64,000 nucleotides of DNA, from positions 1,612,001 to 1,676,000 of the forward strand of contig NZ_JAIMBW010000001.1 of the NCBI RefSeq assembly GCF_019195455.1, in the 5' to 3' direction. Numbering within the stretch: position 1 is the stretch's first letter; each line of letters starts with the position of its first letter. Source of the stretch: Gymnodinialimonas phycosphaerae. GTDB taxonomy: Bacteria; Pseudomonadota; Alphaproteobacteria; Rhodobacterales; Rhodobacteraceae. Below, one piece after another: positions 8,944 through 16,923 of this stretch. The notes beneath the pieces are model-generated. The model made no database searches and was not told the DNA's origin. It saw nothing but the letters and a program-made list of their open reading frames with translations. The translations under genes and the position numbers were made by a program.

Positions 8944-9960
8944 ATGTTGAACTTCATCTTACGACGCGTGCTGCAATCAATCCTCGTCCTTCTGGTCGTG
9001 GGACTTGTGGCGTTCGCCATGTTTCGCTTCGTGGGCGACCCGGTCGACACGATGTTGGGCCAGGAACGCACGATGGAAGATATCGAGCGTCTGCGCGAGA
9101 CCCTTGGCCTCAACAAGCCGTTCTTCCTCCAGTATTGGGATTTCCTCGTGCGTGCCGTCCAAGGCGACTTCGGCATTTCTTACCGCCAAGGCCGCCCCGT
9201 CGCCGAGATCATCGTCGAGCGCCTGCCCGCCACGCTGGAGCTGGCCATCGTCTCGGGCGTCATCGCCCTTGGTATGGGCATTGTTCTGGGTATCTTCACC
9301 GCCATCCGCCGCGATGGGTTCTGGGCGAATTTCATCATGTCCGTCAGCCTGATCGGCGTGTCCCTTCCCACCTTCCTGATCGGCGTGCTTCTGATCTACG
9401 GTTTCGGCGTCGGCATCGACATCCGCATTCCCTTCACCGAAACCACCTTCAACACCGGCGGCATGCCCACCTTCGGGCGCGGCGACACGGTCGACCTAGG
9501 ATGGTGGACCACCGGTTTCGCGACGTGGGACGGCGTCCACTCGATCATCCTGCCCGCCATTACCCTTGGCCTTTACCAGATGACCCTGATCATGCGCCTT
9601 GTGCGCGCCGAGATGCTGGAGGTCCTGCGCGCCGACTACATCCGCTTCGCCCGGGCCCGGGGCCTCAGCGACCGGGCGATCAACTTCCGCCATGCCCTGA
9701 AAAATACCATGGTTCCGGTGATCACCGTGACGGGCCTGCAACTGGGGGCCATCATCGCCTTTGCGATCATTACCGAGACCGTCTTCCAATGGCCCGGCGT
9801 GGGGCTTCTCTTTATCAACGCGATCCAGTTCGTGGATATCCCCGTCATGGCAGCCTACCTGATGCTGATCTCGGTCATGTTCGTGGGCATCAACCTGATC
9901 GTGGACCTGCTTTATGTGGCGATTGACCCGCGCCTGCGCGTGGATGGGAAAACGACATGA
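8944..9960 (+). CDS. ABC transporter permease (DppB-type)
   Basis: A 338-residue inner-membrane permease starting MLNFILRRVLQSILVLLVVG, with six predicted membrane segments. The family-specific first periplasmic loop carries DPVDTMLGQERTMEDIERLR, and the cytoplasmic EAA loop is EVLRADYIRFARARGLSDRAI. It is the first gene of a permease-permease-ATPase operon and overlaps the next gene by 4 bases (ATGA). With the fused ATPase it should import the ligand of the binding proteins encoded upstream. An in-frame upstream ATG at 8884 would add a non-hydrophobic leader not seen in the family, so 8944 is preferred. Confidence 0.9.
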   Translation: MLNFILRRVLQSILVLLVVGLVAFAMFRFVGDPVDTMLGQERTMEDIERLRETLGLNKPFFLQYWDFLVRAVQGDFGISYRQGRPVAEIIVERLPATLELAIVSGVIALGMGIVLGIFTAIRRDGFWANFIMSVSLIGVSLPTFLIGVLLIYGFGVGIDIRIPFTETTFNTGGMPTFGRGDTVDLGWWTTGFATWDGVHSIILPAITLGLYQMTLIMRLVRAEMLEVLRADYIRFARARGLSDRAINFRHALKNTMVPVITVTGLQLGAIIAFAIITETVFQWPGVGLLFINAIQFVDIPVMAAYLMLISVMFVGINLIVDLLYVAIDPRLRVDGKTT

Positions 9961-10892
9961 CCGATACATCCCGTCCCAAGGGACGCCTCGCCCGCGCGCT
10001 CGACAGCGATGTCGGCTACGCCTTCACCCGCTCTCCGGTGGCCATGATCTCGGCGGGCGTCACGGCTCTGATGATCTTCGCGGCCGTCTTCGCGCCGCTG
10101 ATCGCGCCCCATGATCCCTTCAACCCGGCGACGCTTAACCTGATGAACGGGCTCACCCCGCCGGGCACCCCGTCGCCGTTCACCGGCGACAGCTTCATTC
10201 TGGGCACCGACGACCAGGGCCGTGACGTCTTTTCAACGATCCTGTATGGGCTTCGCATCTCCCTTTTCGTGGGCTTTGCCGCGGTCTCCTTCGCGCTGAT
10301 CCTCGGGGTCACCCTCGGCCTTCTGGCAGGATATGTGGGCGGCTGGACCGAGACGATCATCATGCGCATCGCCGATATCCAGCTTACATTTCCCTCGATC
10401 CTGGTGGCGCTGCTGATCTCGGGCATCGCAAAGGGCGTCACCCCGATCGAGTACCGCGATGAGATGGCGCTGTTCGTCCTGATCCTTGCTATTGGGCTGT
10501 CGGACTGGGTGCAATTCGCCCGCGTCGTCCGCGGCGCGACACTGGTCGAGAAGAACAAGGAATACGTGCAAGCCGCCCGCCTGATCGGCCGCTCGTCCTT
10601 CACCATCATGGCCCGCCACATCCTGCCCAACGTCCTGTCGCCGGTCCTCGTCATCGCCACCATCTCCCTGGCCCTCGCGATCATCGCCGAGGCCACGCTG
10701 AGCTTCCTCGGCGTCGGCGCACCGCCGACAGAGCCGTCCCTCGGCACCCTGATCCGCATCGGGCAAACCTTCCTCTTCTCCGGCAAATGGTGGATCCTGG
10801 TCTTCCCTGCCGCGACCCTCCTTGTCCTCGCCCTCGCCGTGAACCTCCTCGGCGACTGGCTCCGCGACGCCATCAACCCGAGGCTGCGCTGA
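9957..10892 (+). CDS. ABC transporter permease (DppC-type)
   Basis: A 311-residue second permease subunit. It has an N-terminal membrane helix (SPVAMISAGVTALMIFAAVFAPLIAPHDPF), the family block LGTDDQGRDVFSTILYGLRISL, and the EAA loop EYVQAARLIGRSSFTIMARHILPNVLSPVLV. It pairs with the 8944-9960 product. It overlaps the previous gene by 4 bases, and the following ATPase start shares one base with its stop (TGATG), so the three genes are translationally coupled. Confidence 0.92.
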   Translation: MTDTSRPKGRLARALDSDVGYAFTRSPVAMISAGVTALMIFAAVFAPLIAPHDPFNPATLNLMNGLTPPGTPSPFTGDSFILGTDDQGRDVFSTILYGLRISLFVGFAAVSFALILGVTLGLLAGYVGGWTETIIMRIADIQLTFPSILVALLISGIAKGVTPIEYRDEMALFVLILAIGLSDWVQFARVVRGATLVEKNKEYVQAARLIGRSSFTIMARHILPNVLSPVLVIATISLALAIIAEATLSFLGVGAPPTEPSLGTLIRIGQTFLFSGKWWILVFPAATLLVLALAVNLLGDWLRDAINPRLR

Positions 10893-12595
10893 TGTCCCTG
10901 CTGGAAATCGAAGACCTCACCGTTGAATTCCCCACACGCCGCGCCCTGTTCACGGCAGTGAAGAACGCGCATCTGAGCGTCGAACCCGGTGAAATCCACG
11001 GCCTCGTGGGCGAATCCGGCGCCGGAAAGTCCACCATCGGCGCCGCCGTCATGGGGCTGCTGGATCGCCCGGGGCGCATCGCAGGCGGGATCATCCGCTA
11101 TAAGGGCGAGGAAATCAGCGGCCTCGACACCGACGCCATGCGCGCCCTGCGCGGCAAGAAGATCTCCATGATCTTCCAGGATCCGCTGACGTCATTGAAC
11201 CCGCTCTTCACGGTCCGCCAGCAGCTTGTTGAGACCATATCCGAGCATCTCGACGTCACAGCAGATGAAGCCAACACCCGCGCCCGCGACCTGATCGACC
11301 GCGTGGGCATCCCCGATCCCGAAGCGCGCCTTGACCAATATCCGCACCAGTTTTCCGGCGGGATGCGCCAGCGCGTGGTCATTGCACTCGCCCTCTGTTC
11401 CGAGCCTGATGTCATCATTGCGGATGAACCGACCACGGCGCTCGACGTCTCCATCCAGGCGCAAATCCTTGATCTGATCAAGGAATTGGCGACCGAGCGG
11501 CAGGTAGGCGTGATCCTGATCACCCACGACATGGGCGTGATCGCCGACACAACGGACAAGGTCACCGTCATGTACATGGGCGAGGTCGTCGAATCCGGGG
11601 CGACGGCGCAGGTCCTTGGTCAGCCCTCCCATCCCTACACCAAATCCCTCATCGCCGCTGTCCCGCGCCCCACTGTCAAGCTGGACCGTTTCCCGTTGAT
11701 CTCTTACGGCGGACGCGTGATGGAATTCGCGATCGAGGACCTCAAGCGCAACTGGCCCGAGGTACAAACAGATCGCTCCAAGACACTGGTTCAGGCCGAC
11801 GCGATCACCAAGCGTTTCGTCCAGACCCGCGCGATCCTGCCGCGCAATCGGAAGATGTTTACCGCCGTGGATGCCGCGAAATTCGACATCAAGCAGGGGG
11901 AGGTCTTTGGTCTGGTCGGCGAATCCGGCTCGGGCAAGTCCACCATCGCGCGGATGATCGCCGGGCTCTACAAGGTCGATGGCGGCGAAGTCAGCTTTGA
12001 TGGCAAGCCCGTATCGAACCAGCCGGGCGGCGTGCCGGACTGGTATCGCAAGCAGATCCAGATGATTTTCCAGGACCCCTATTCGTCCCTCAACCCGCGC
12101 ATGCGCGTCGACGAAATCATTGCAGAGCCTGCCCGTCATCACGGCCTTCTGGCGGGCCAGGCGTTGAAGGACCGCGTGTCGGAACTGCTGGACCGCGTGG
12201 GCCTCGGGGCGGCGGCGGGTCTGAAGTACCCCCATGAATTCTCCGGCGGGCAGCGTCAGCGCATTTCAATCGCTCGCGCTTTGGCCACCCAGCCGCGCTT
12301 CCTGATCTGCGATGAACCGACAAGCGCCCTCGACGTCTCCATCCAGGCGCAAATCCTTAACATCCTGAAGGATCTGCAAGAGCACCTTGGCCTGACCATG
12401 CTGTTCATCTCCCACGACCTGCCTGTCGTGCGCCAGATGTGCAACCGTGTCGGCGTGATGAAGAATGGCGCGTTGGTCGAAGTGGCCGAGACCGAGGCGC
12501 TTTTCGCCTCCCCCCAACATCCCTACACCCAACAGCTTCTGTCGCTTATGCCGCGTCTGGATGGTCTGTCGGACGAGGGGCTTTCTGTCGCTTGA
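10892..12595 (+). CDS. ABC transporter ATP-binding protein, two NBDs fused (DppD-DppF type)
   Basis: A 567-residue cytoplasmic ATPase with two complete nucleotide-binding domains. Domain 1 has Walker A GESGAGKST (residues 40-48), signature FSGGMRQR and Walker B VIIADEPTTALD. Domain 2 has GESGSGKST, FSGGQRQR and LICDEPTSALD. Each domain is followed by the C-terminal extension typical of the oligopeptide/nickel group (HPYTKSLIAAVPRP; HPYTQQLLSLMPRL). Many systems use two separate polypeptides, but fused versions are common in alphaproteobacteria. It is the third gene of the operon. The start at 10892 overlaps the permease stop by one base. Confidence 0.93.
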   Translation: MSLLEIEDLTVEFPTRRALFTAVKNAHLSVEPGEIHGLVGESGAGKSTIGAAVMGLLDRPGRIAGGIIRYKGEEISGLDTDAMRALRGKKISMIFQDPLTSLNPLFTVRQQLVETISEHLDVTADEANTRARDLIDRVGIPDPEARLDQYPHQFSGGMRQRVVIALALCSEPDVIIADEPTTALDVSIQAQILDLIKELATERQVGVILITHDMGVIADTTDKVTVMYMGEVVESGATAQVLGQPSHPYTKSLIAAVPRPTVKLDRFPLISYGGRVMEFAIEDLKRNWPEVQTDRSKTLVQADAITKRFVQTRAILPRNRKMFTAVDAAKFDIKQGEVFGLVGESGSGKSTIARMIAGLYKVDGGEVSFDGKPVSNQPGGVPDWYRKQIQMIFQDPYSSLNPRMRVDEIIAEPARHHGLLAGQALKDRVSELLDRVGLGAAAGLKYPHEFSGGQRQRISIARALATQPRFLICDEPTSALDVSIQAQILNILKDLQEHLGLTMLFISHDLPVVRQMCNRVGVMKNGALVEVAETEALFASPQHPYTQQLLSLMPRLDGLSDEGLSVA

Positions 12596-12652
12596 ACGGG
12601 CACCGCGCGGACAAATTGATGTACCATTGATATACCCCATCGAAAGGTTTCC

Positions 12653-13228
12653 ATGCCACAACCAGACCACATCTCCATCTATGACCTTCCGGATTTCGAC
12701 GCTTTGGACGACGACACGAGGCGCTATTTCGAGGTTTGCCAGGAAAAACTCGGCATGGTGCCGAACGTGCTGCGCACCTTCTCGGTTAACCAGGAAAAGC
12801 TTCGCGCGTTTGGGCAGTACTACAACACGTTGATGTTGGGCGAGAGCCGTCTGTCCAAGCTGGAGCGCGAGATGGTGGCCGTGGTCGTCTCTTCCGCAAA
12901 CCGCTGTTTTTATTGCCTTGTAGCTCATGGGCAGGCGGTGCGGAAACTGTCCGGCGACCCGCAGTTGGGCGAGATGCTGGTGATGAATTACCGCGTCGCC
13001 GAATTGCCCAAGCGCCAGAAGGCGATGCTGGATTTCGCGTGGAAATTAACCACGGCCCCGTGGGAGGTCGCAGGCGAGGAACGGGCCAAGCTGGAAGCCG
13101 CTGGCCTGAGCCAAGATGAGATCTTCGACCTCTCGGACGTCATCGCGTTCTTCAACATGTCCAACCGCTTCGCGATCGCGTCCGATATGATGCCGAACCC
13201 GGAATATCACGCCATGGATCGCGAATAA
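12653..13228 (+). CDS. Carboxymuconolactone decarboxylase-fold peroxidase-related protein (AhpD-like)
   Basis: A 191-residue protein with the AhpD/CMD core. SKLEREMVAVVVSSANRCFYCLVAHG contains the redox pair C85-x-x-C88 followed by H92, and the conserved Glu upstream. This is the pattern of uncharacterised peroxidase-related enzymes thought to reduce hydroperoxides through a Cys-Cys cycle. It follows the ABC transporter operon by 57 bases with its own initiation region, so it may be co-transcribed. It is convergent with the Sel1-repeat gene, only 10 bases away. The in vivo substrate is unknown. Confidence 0.82.
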   Translation: MPQPDHISIYDLPDFDALDDDTRRYFEVCQEKLGMVPNVLRTFSVNQEKLRAFGQYYNTLMLGESRLSKLEREMVAVVVSSANRCFYCLVAHGQAVRKLSGDPQLGEMLVMNYRVAELPKRQKAMLDFAWKLTTAPWEVAGEERAKLEAAGLSQDEIFDLSDVIAFFNMSNRFAIASDMMPNPEYHAMDRE

Positions 13229-13238
13229 CTATTTTAGG

Positions 13239-14885
13239 TCATTCGCTTAGGCCGCGCGCTGCTGCCCGTGTGCCGGGGCCGACTTCGCCGTCTATCCGCA
13301 TCGTATAGAGGCCTCGCTCCGCCAGGATTGTCTGGAATGCGATCGCTGTCTCCCGCTCCCAGGGCGGCGTTTGACCGTTGATCGTGCCACGCAGGTTGCC
13401 CATGTCGACCTCACCGGTCTCCAGTGCCGCAACGTAGTCAGCGGCAGCCAGCTCCGGGTCGGCGCCCCGTCCGATGCCTTGCTCGTAAAGGAATCCGCGC
13501 GCGGCGATCCCGGCGGGGTTGCCCGTGGCCGCCAATTGCTCCACCCAGCCGCCACGAAGGAAATCACTGGGCGGCACGCCCTCGGCGCCATCGGAGTACA
13601 GCTCGATAAGGTCTTGGACCGCGTCCATATTTCCCGCGTTTGCCGCCGCCACCAGCAGCGGCACCGCGCGGCGCGCATCGGGAATGCCAAGCGCCTCATC
13701 GACACCGCCCCGCACACCTTCACCACGCAGATACGTCTGCCCGAGGTTGAACTGAGCGAACGGATACCCGGCGTCGGCGGCCATGCCCATCAGGCGCACC
13801 ATCTCGGCGGTATTCACCTCCACACCGCGCCCAAGACGGTACATGAAGGCCAGCGTCGCCATGCCAGCCGGATCGCCCGCCTCGGCAGCTTGTCGATAGT
13901 ATTCAACGGCTTGGGCTGCGTCTTCGCGCACCGGGCGCAGTCCGAAATTGTGGTAATCGCCAAGGCGCGTCATGGCCGGGGCAACGCCAGCTTCCGCCGC
14001 GCGTTCATAGAGAGGAACGGCCGAGCGGTGACGCCCGGACGCCTGGGCCACCGTCGCCAGGTGGTAAAGCGGCGCGCCCTCTTCCGGGAGTGCCTCGGCG
14101 GCGGCGCGACAGGCGGGCAAGGCCTCTCGCAACGCCGTCAGGGCGGCAACCTGGGCTTCCTCGGAAGGGTAGTTCTCGGCTGAGGGTTCCCCCGCGATTT
14201 CAATGCATTGCGCCAACGCGGCTTGGGCGGCTGCGGCCTCGGCGGCGCGGGCGGCGCTTTCCTCTGCCAGGGCCTCGAATGCCGTGCTTGCCTCTGCAAC
14301 CGCTTCTGCGCGCGCTTCGGCAGCGGCGGCCTCTGCGGCAGCGGCCGCTTCGGCGGCGGCGCGAGCAGCAGTTTCGGTGGCCAAAGCCTCAAAGGCCGAC
14401 GTCGCTTCATCTACGGCTGCGGCCCGTTCTTCCGCAGCGGCGGCCTCCGCCTGTGCGGCGGCGGCTTCCGCATCGCGTGCGGCAGTTTCAGCCGCCAAAG
14501 CCTCAAAAGCCGATGTCGCTTCATCTACGGCTGCGGCCCGTTCTTCGGCGGCGGCGTCCTCCATCTGAGCGGCGGCGGCTTCCGCGTCGCGTGCGGCAGC
14601 TTCAGCCGCCAAGGCCTCAAAAGCCGACGTCGCTTCATCAACGGCCGCGGCCCGTTCTTCTGCTGCGGCGGCCTCCGCCTGTGCGGCGGCGGCTCTCGCG
14701 GCTTCCGCTTCGGCGGCGAGGCCGTCGGCTGCCAGCGCCTCGAATGCGGCCGTTGCCTCTTGCACAGCCGCGGCGCGCTCGGCGGCGGCGGCCGCTTCGT
14801 CGTCGCCTTGCGCCAGCGCGCCCCCGGCGCCCAGGGCGAAGGCAGAGATCATGCAAATTGATCGAACGGCAGGGGACAACGGCAT
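13239..14885 (-). CDS. Secreted Ala/Glu-repeat protein with Sel1 repeats and C-terminal peptidoglycan-binding-like segment
   Basis: A 548-residue exported protein. Residues 1-26 form a signal peptide (MPLSPAVRSICMISAFALGA, then GGALAQ). Residues about 36-225 are five near-identical copies of a roughly 38-residue Ala/Glu-rich unit (ERAAAVDEATSAFEALA core) expected to form a long helix or coiled coil. Residues about 260-430 contain Sel1/TPR-like repeats (APAMTRLGDYHNFGLRP, DPAGMATLAFMYRLGRG, YPFAQFNLGQTYLRGEG). The final 40 residues (RGLYTMRIDGEVGPGTRAAA) resemble the start of a peptidoglycan-binding domain cut short. Sel1 proteins usually scaffold other proteins. The start at 14885 fits the signal peptide. 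It is divergent from the HAD-UbiA gene by 47 bases. Confidence 0.75.
   Translation of the reverse strand: MPLSPAVRSICMISAFALGAGGALAQGDDEAAAAAERAAAVQEATAAFEALAADGLAAEAEAARAAAAQAEAAAAEERAAAVDEATSAFEALAAEAAARDAEAAAAQMEDAAAEERAAAVDEATSAFEALAAETAARDAEAAAAQAEAAAAEERAAAVDEATSAFEALATETAARAAAEAAAAAEAAAAEARAEAVAEASTAFEALAEESAARAAEAAAAQAALAQCIEIAGEPSAENYPSEEAQVAALTALREALPACRAAAEALPEEGAPLYHLATVAQASGRHRSAVPLYERAAEAGVAPAMTRLGDYHNFGLRPVREDAAQAVEYYRQAAEAGDPAGMATLAFMYRLGRGVEVNTAEMVRLMGMAADAGYPFAQFNLGQTYLRGEGVRGGVDEALGIPDARRAVPLLVAAANAGNMDAVQDLIELYSDGAEGVPPSDFLRGGWVEQLAATGNPAGIAARGFLYEQGIGRGADPELAAADYVAALETGEVDMGNLRGTINGQTPPWERETAIAFQTILAERGLYTMRIDGEVGPGTRAAARGLSE
14211..14780 (-). repeat. Tandem coding repeat, five copies of about 114 bases
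   Basis: Within the Sel1 gene, protein residues 36-225 are five tandem copies with starts near residues 36, 77, 115, 153 and 190. Copies 2-4 are nearly identical at the DNA level, for example the shared run encoding RAAAVDEATSAFEALA. Such repeats are prone to copy-number change and assembly collapse. Confidence 0.85.
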
Positions 14886-14932
14886 ATCAAGCAAATCCTT
14901 GAACAAAAACAGACGTTGAGACGATAGCCAGC

Positions 14933-16516
14933 GTGTTTTCCCCTGTCGATACTTTGGCGCGCCCAAAACGCAAAAAGGCTGCCCAGAAAGCACTGGCCAA
15001 GCCCGGTTCGCTGAGGCACCTTCCGGGAAAGAAATCTCGCGGGATCAAGCCACTGACACAATCCCCTTACACCCCGGCGTCCGACGCCTCGGGCCCGACG
15101 TCCCCCGCCGCCCCTGTCCTGGTCGTGGACCTGGACGGAACGTTGCTGCGCTCGGACATGCTTTACGAGTGTCTGTGGTCGGCGATGGGGCGCGATGGAT
15201 GGGCGACACTGAAGGCAGCGGCACGGCTGCGCGAGGGGCGCGCGGCGGTGAAGCGCGCCTTGGTGGACCTGTCGGAGGTCGAGGTCGCCACCCTTCCCTA
15301 TGACGCGGACGTGGTGGCACGGATCCGCACGTGGCGCGCAGGGGGCGGGCGCTGCATCCTTGCGACCGCCAGCGACCAGGCCTTGGCCGACAAGGTCGCG
15401 CAGCACCTGGGCCTCTTCGATGAGGTCTATGGCTCGGACGGGTCGCGCAATTTGAAAGGCGCCGATAAGGCCGCCTTTTTGCGCGATCATCTGCCCGGCG
15501 GCTTCACCTACATGGGCGACAGCGCGGCCGATCTGCCGGTGTGGGAACAGGCCGACGCCGCGATCAGCGTCGGCGCATCGCCCAAGGTCGTGGCGGCGCT
15601 GGACGCAAGCCAAACGCCAGCCGAGCACCTGCCCAAAGCCCCCCCGTATCGCGCGCTGGTTCGCGCCATCCGCCCGCAGCAATGGTTGAAGAACCTGCTG
15701 GTGGCCATTCCGCTGATTGCCGATCCGGGGCATGGGTTCGAGGCCCTTCTGCCGATCATCGCCGCGTTCGTGGCGCTGAGTTTCGCAGCCTCCGCCGGTT
15801 ACCTGATCAACGACCTGCTGGACCTGAACGACGACCGCAGCCACCCGCGCAAGTGCACACGCCCCTTTGCGGCGGGCACGCTGTCGCCACAGCTGGGAAC
15901 CTTGGCGATCCCTGTCTTGCTGGTCTTGTCCGCGCTGATCTCGCTGCTCGTCTCGCCTGCGCTGACAGGGGTCGTGGCGGTCTATTTCGGGGCAACCGTG
16001 GCGTATTCGGTGAAGCTCAAGCAACACACGTTGCTTGATATCTGCGTGCTTGCCTTCCTCTTTACCTTGCGGATCATCGCGGGCGGCGTGGCGATCACCT
16101 CCGGGCTATCGGTCTGGATCCTTGCGTTTTCGATGTTCATCTTCTTCGCGCTTGCTGCGGTAAAGCGGCTGGCGGAATTGACCGACCGCGAAACTGCGGG
16201 CCGTCAGGCCTCGCGCCGGGGCTACGTCGCCGAGGATCGCCGCATCATCAGCCAGATGGCGATCACCTCGGGCTACCTCGCGGTGCTGGTTCTGGCGCTC
16301 TATGTGGATGAGCCAATGACCCAGTCCAAGTTCGCCACCCCATGGCTGTTGTGGGGCGTGTGCCCCCTGTTGCTCTTCTGGATCAGCCGCATGGTGTTGG
16401 TCGCGGATCGTGGCGAAATGCACGACGACCCGATGATCTTCGCGGTCACGAATTCGACGTCCCGTCTGGTGATCGTGTTTTGCGGGCTGATCGTCGCGGC
16501 GGCGATGTTCCTATGA
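14933..16516 (+). CDS. HAD phosphatase-UbiA prenyltransferase fusion (polyprenyl-phosphate phosphoribosyltransferase candidate)
   Basis: A 527-residue two-domain protein. Residues about 60-225 form a HAD hydrolase with all four motifs: D66-x-D68-GT in VVDLDGTLL, the LATASD Ser/Thr, a Lys in KGADKAAFL, and MGDSAADLP. Residues about 235-527 form a UbiA-type integral-membrane transferase with the Asp-rich NDLLDLNDDRSHPRKCTRPFA motif and a second polar loop (DRETAGRQASRRGYV). UbiA proteins of this branch (mycobacterial Rv3806c) transfer 5-phosphoribose from PRPP to polyprenyl phosphate, and a phosphatase then removes the 5-phosphate. The fused HAD domain could supply that step. The start is a GTG. 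It overlaps gtrA by 4 bases and heads the operon that continues to 18952. Confidence 0.82.
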   Translation: MFSPVDTLARPKRKKAAQKALAKPGSLRHLPGKKSRGIKPLTQSPYTPASDASGPTSPAAPVLVVDLDGTLLRSDMLYECLWSAMGRDGWATLKAAARLREGRAAVKRALVDLSEVEVATLPYDADVVARIRTWRAGGGRCILATASDQALADKVAQHLGLFDEVYGSDGSRNLKGADKAAFLRDHLPGGFTYMGDSAADLPVWEQADAAISVGASPKVVAALDASQTPAEHLPKAPPYRALVRAIRPQQWLKNLLVAIPLIADPGHGFEALLPIIAAFVALSFAASAGYLINDLLDLNDDRSHPRKCTRPFAAGTLSPQLGTLAIPVLLVLSALISLLVSPALTGVVAVYFGATVAYSVKLKQHTLLDICVLAFLFTLRIIAGGVAITSGLSVWILAFSMFIFFALAAVKRLAELTDRETAGRQASRRGYVAEDRRIISQMAITSGYLAVLVLALYVDEPMTQSKFATPWLLWGVCPLLLFWISRMVLVADRGEMHDDPMIFAVTNSTSRLVIVFCGLIVAAAMFL

Positions 16517-16923
16517 CGCGTTTGACTTTGGTCACCCGCTATGTGGCGTTCGCCATGGTGGCGACGGCGGTGAACCTGTTGGTGCAGCGCATTGTCCTTT
16601 TGGGCGGTGACACGGCCCTTTGGTTCATCGCGGCGCTGGGGGCCGGCACGCTGGCGGGTCTGGTGGTGAAATACGCGCTCGACAAGCGATGGATCTTTTA
16701 CGATACGACCACGGGCACGGCGGCGCAGGGCAAGCAATTTGGCCTTTACTCATTGATGGGCGTCATAACGACGGTGATCTTCTGGGTTACAGAGACAGCG
16801 TTCTGGATGATTTGGGGCACGGATTTCGCCCGCGAGTTGGGGGCCATCATTGGCCTGACCGTGGGCTACGTCACCAAGTACCAGCTCGACAAACGCTTTG
16901 TCTTTCAGGAGGTCAGCAGATGA
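16513..16923 (+). CDS. GtrA family small membrane protein
   Basis: A 136-residue protein with four predicted membrane segments (LVTRYVAFAMVATAVNLLVQ; LWFIAALGAGTLAGLVVKYAL; FGLYSLMGVITTVIFWV; GAIIGLTVGYVTKYQLD) and the GtrA hallmarks KYALDKRWIF and KYQLDKRFVF near each pair. GtrA proteins are thought to help flip polyprenyl-linked sugars or recruit glycosyltransferases. In mycobacteria the homologue Rv3789 sits next to dprE1, exactly as here. It overlaps its neighbours by 4 bases on both sides (ATGA), so it is coupled to them. Confidence 0.88.
   Translation: MTRLTLVTRYVAFAMVATAVNLLVQRIVLLGGDTALWFIAALGAGTLAGLVVKYALDKRWIFYDTTTGTAAQGKQFGLYSLMGVITTVIFWVTETAFWMIWGTDFARELGAIIGLTVGYVTKYQLDKRFVFQEVSR

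Noticed and set aside
14090..14902. Plus-strand Arg/Pro/Leu-rich frame over the Sel1 gene
   Set aside because: It arises from the Ala/Glu codon repeats read backwards; there is no ribosome site, and the minus-strand signal peptide and Sel1 repeats are convincing.
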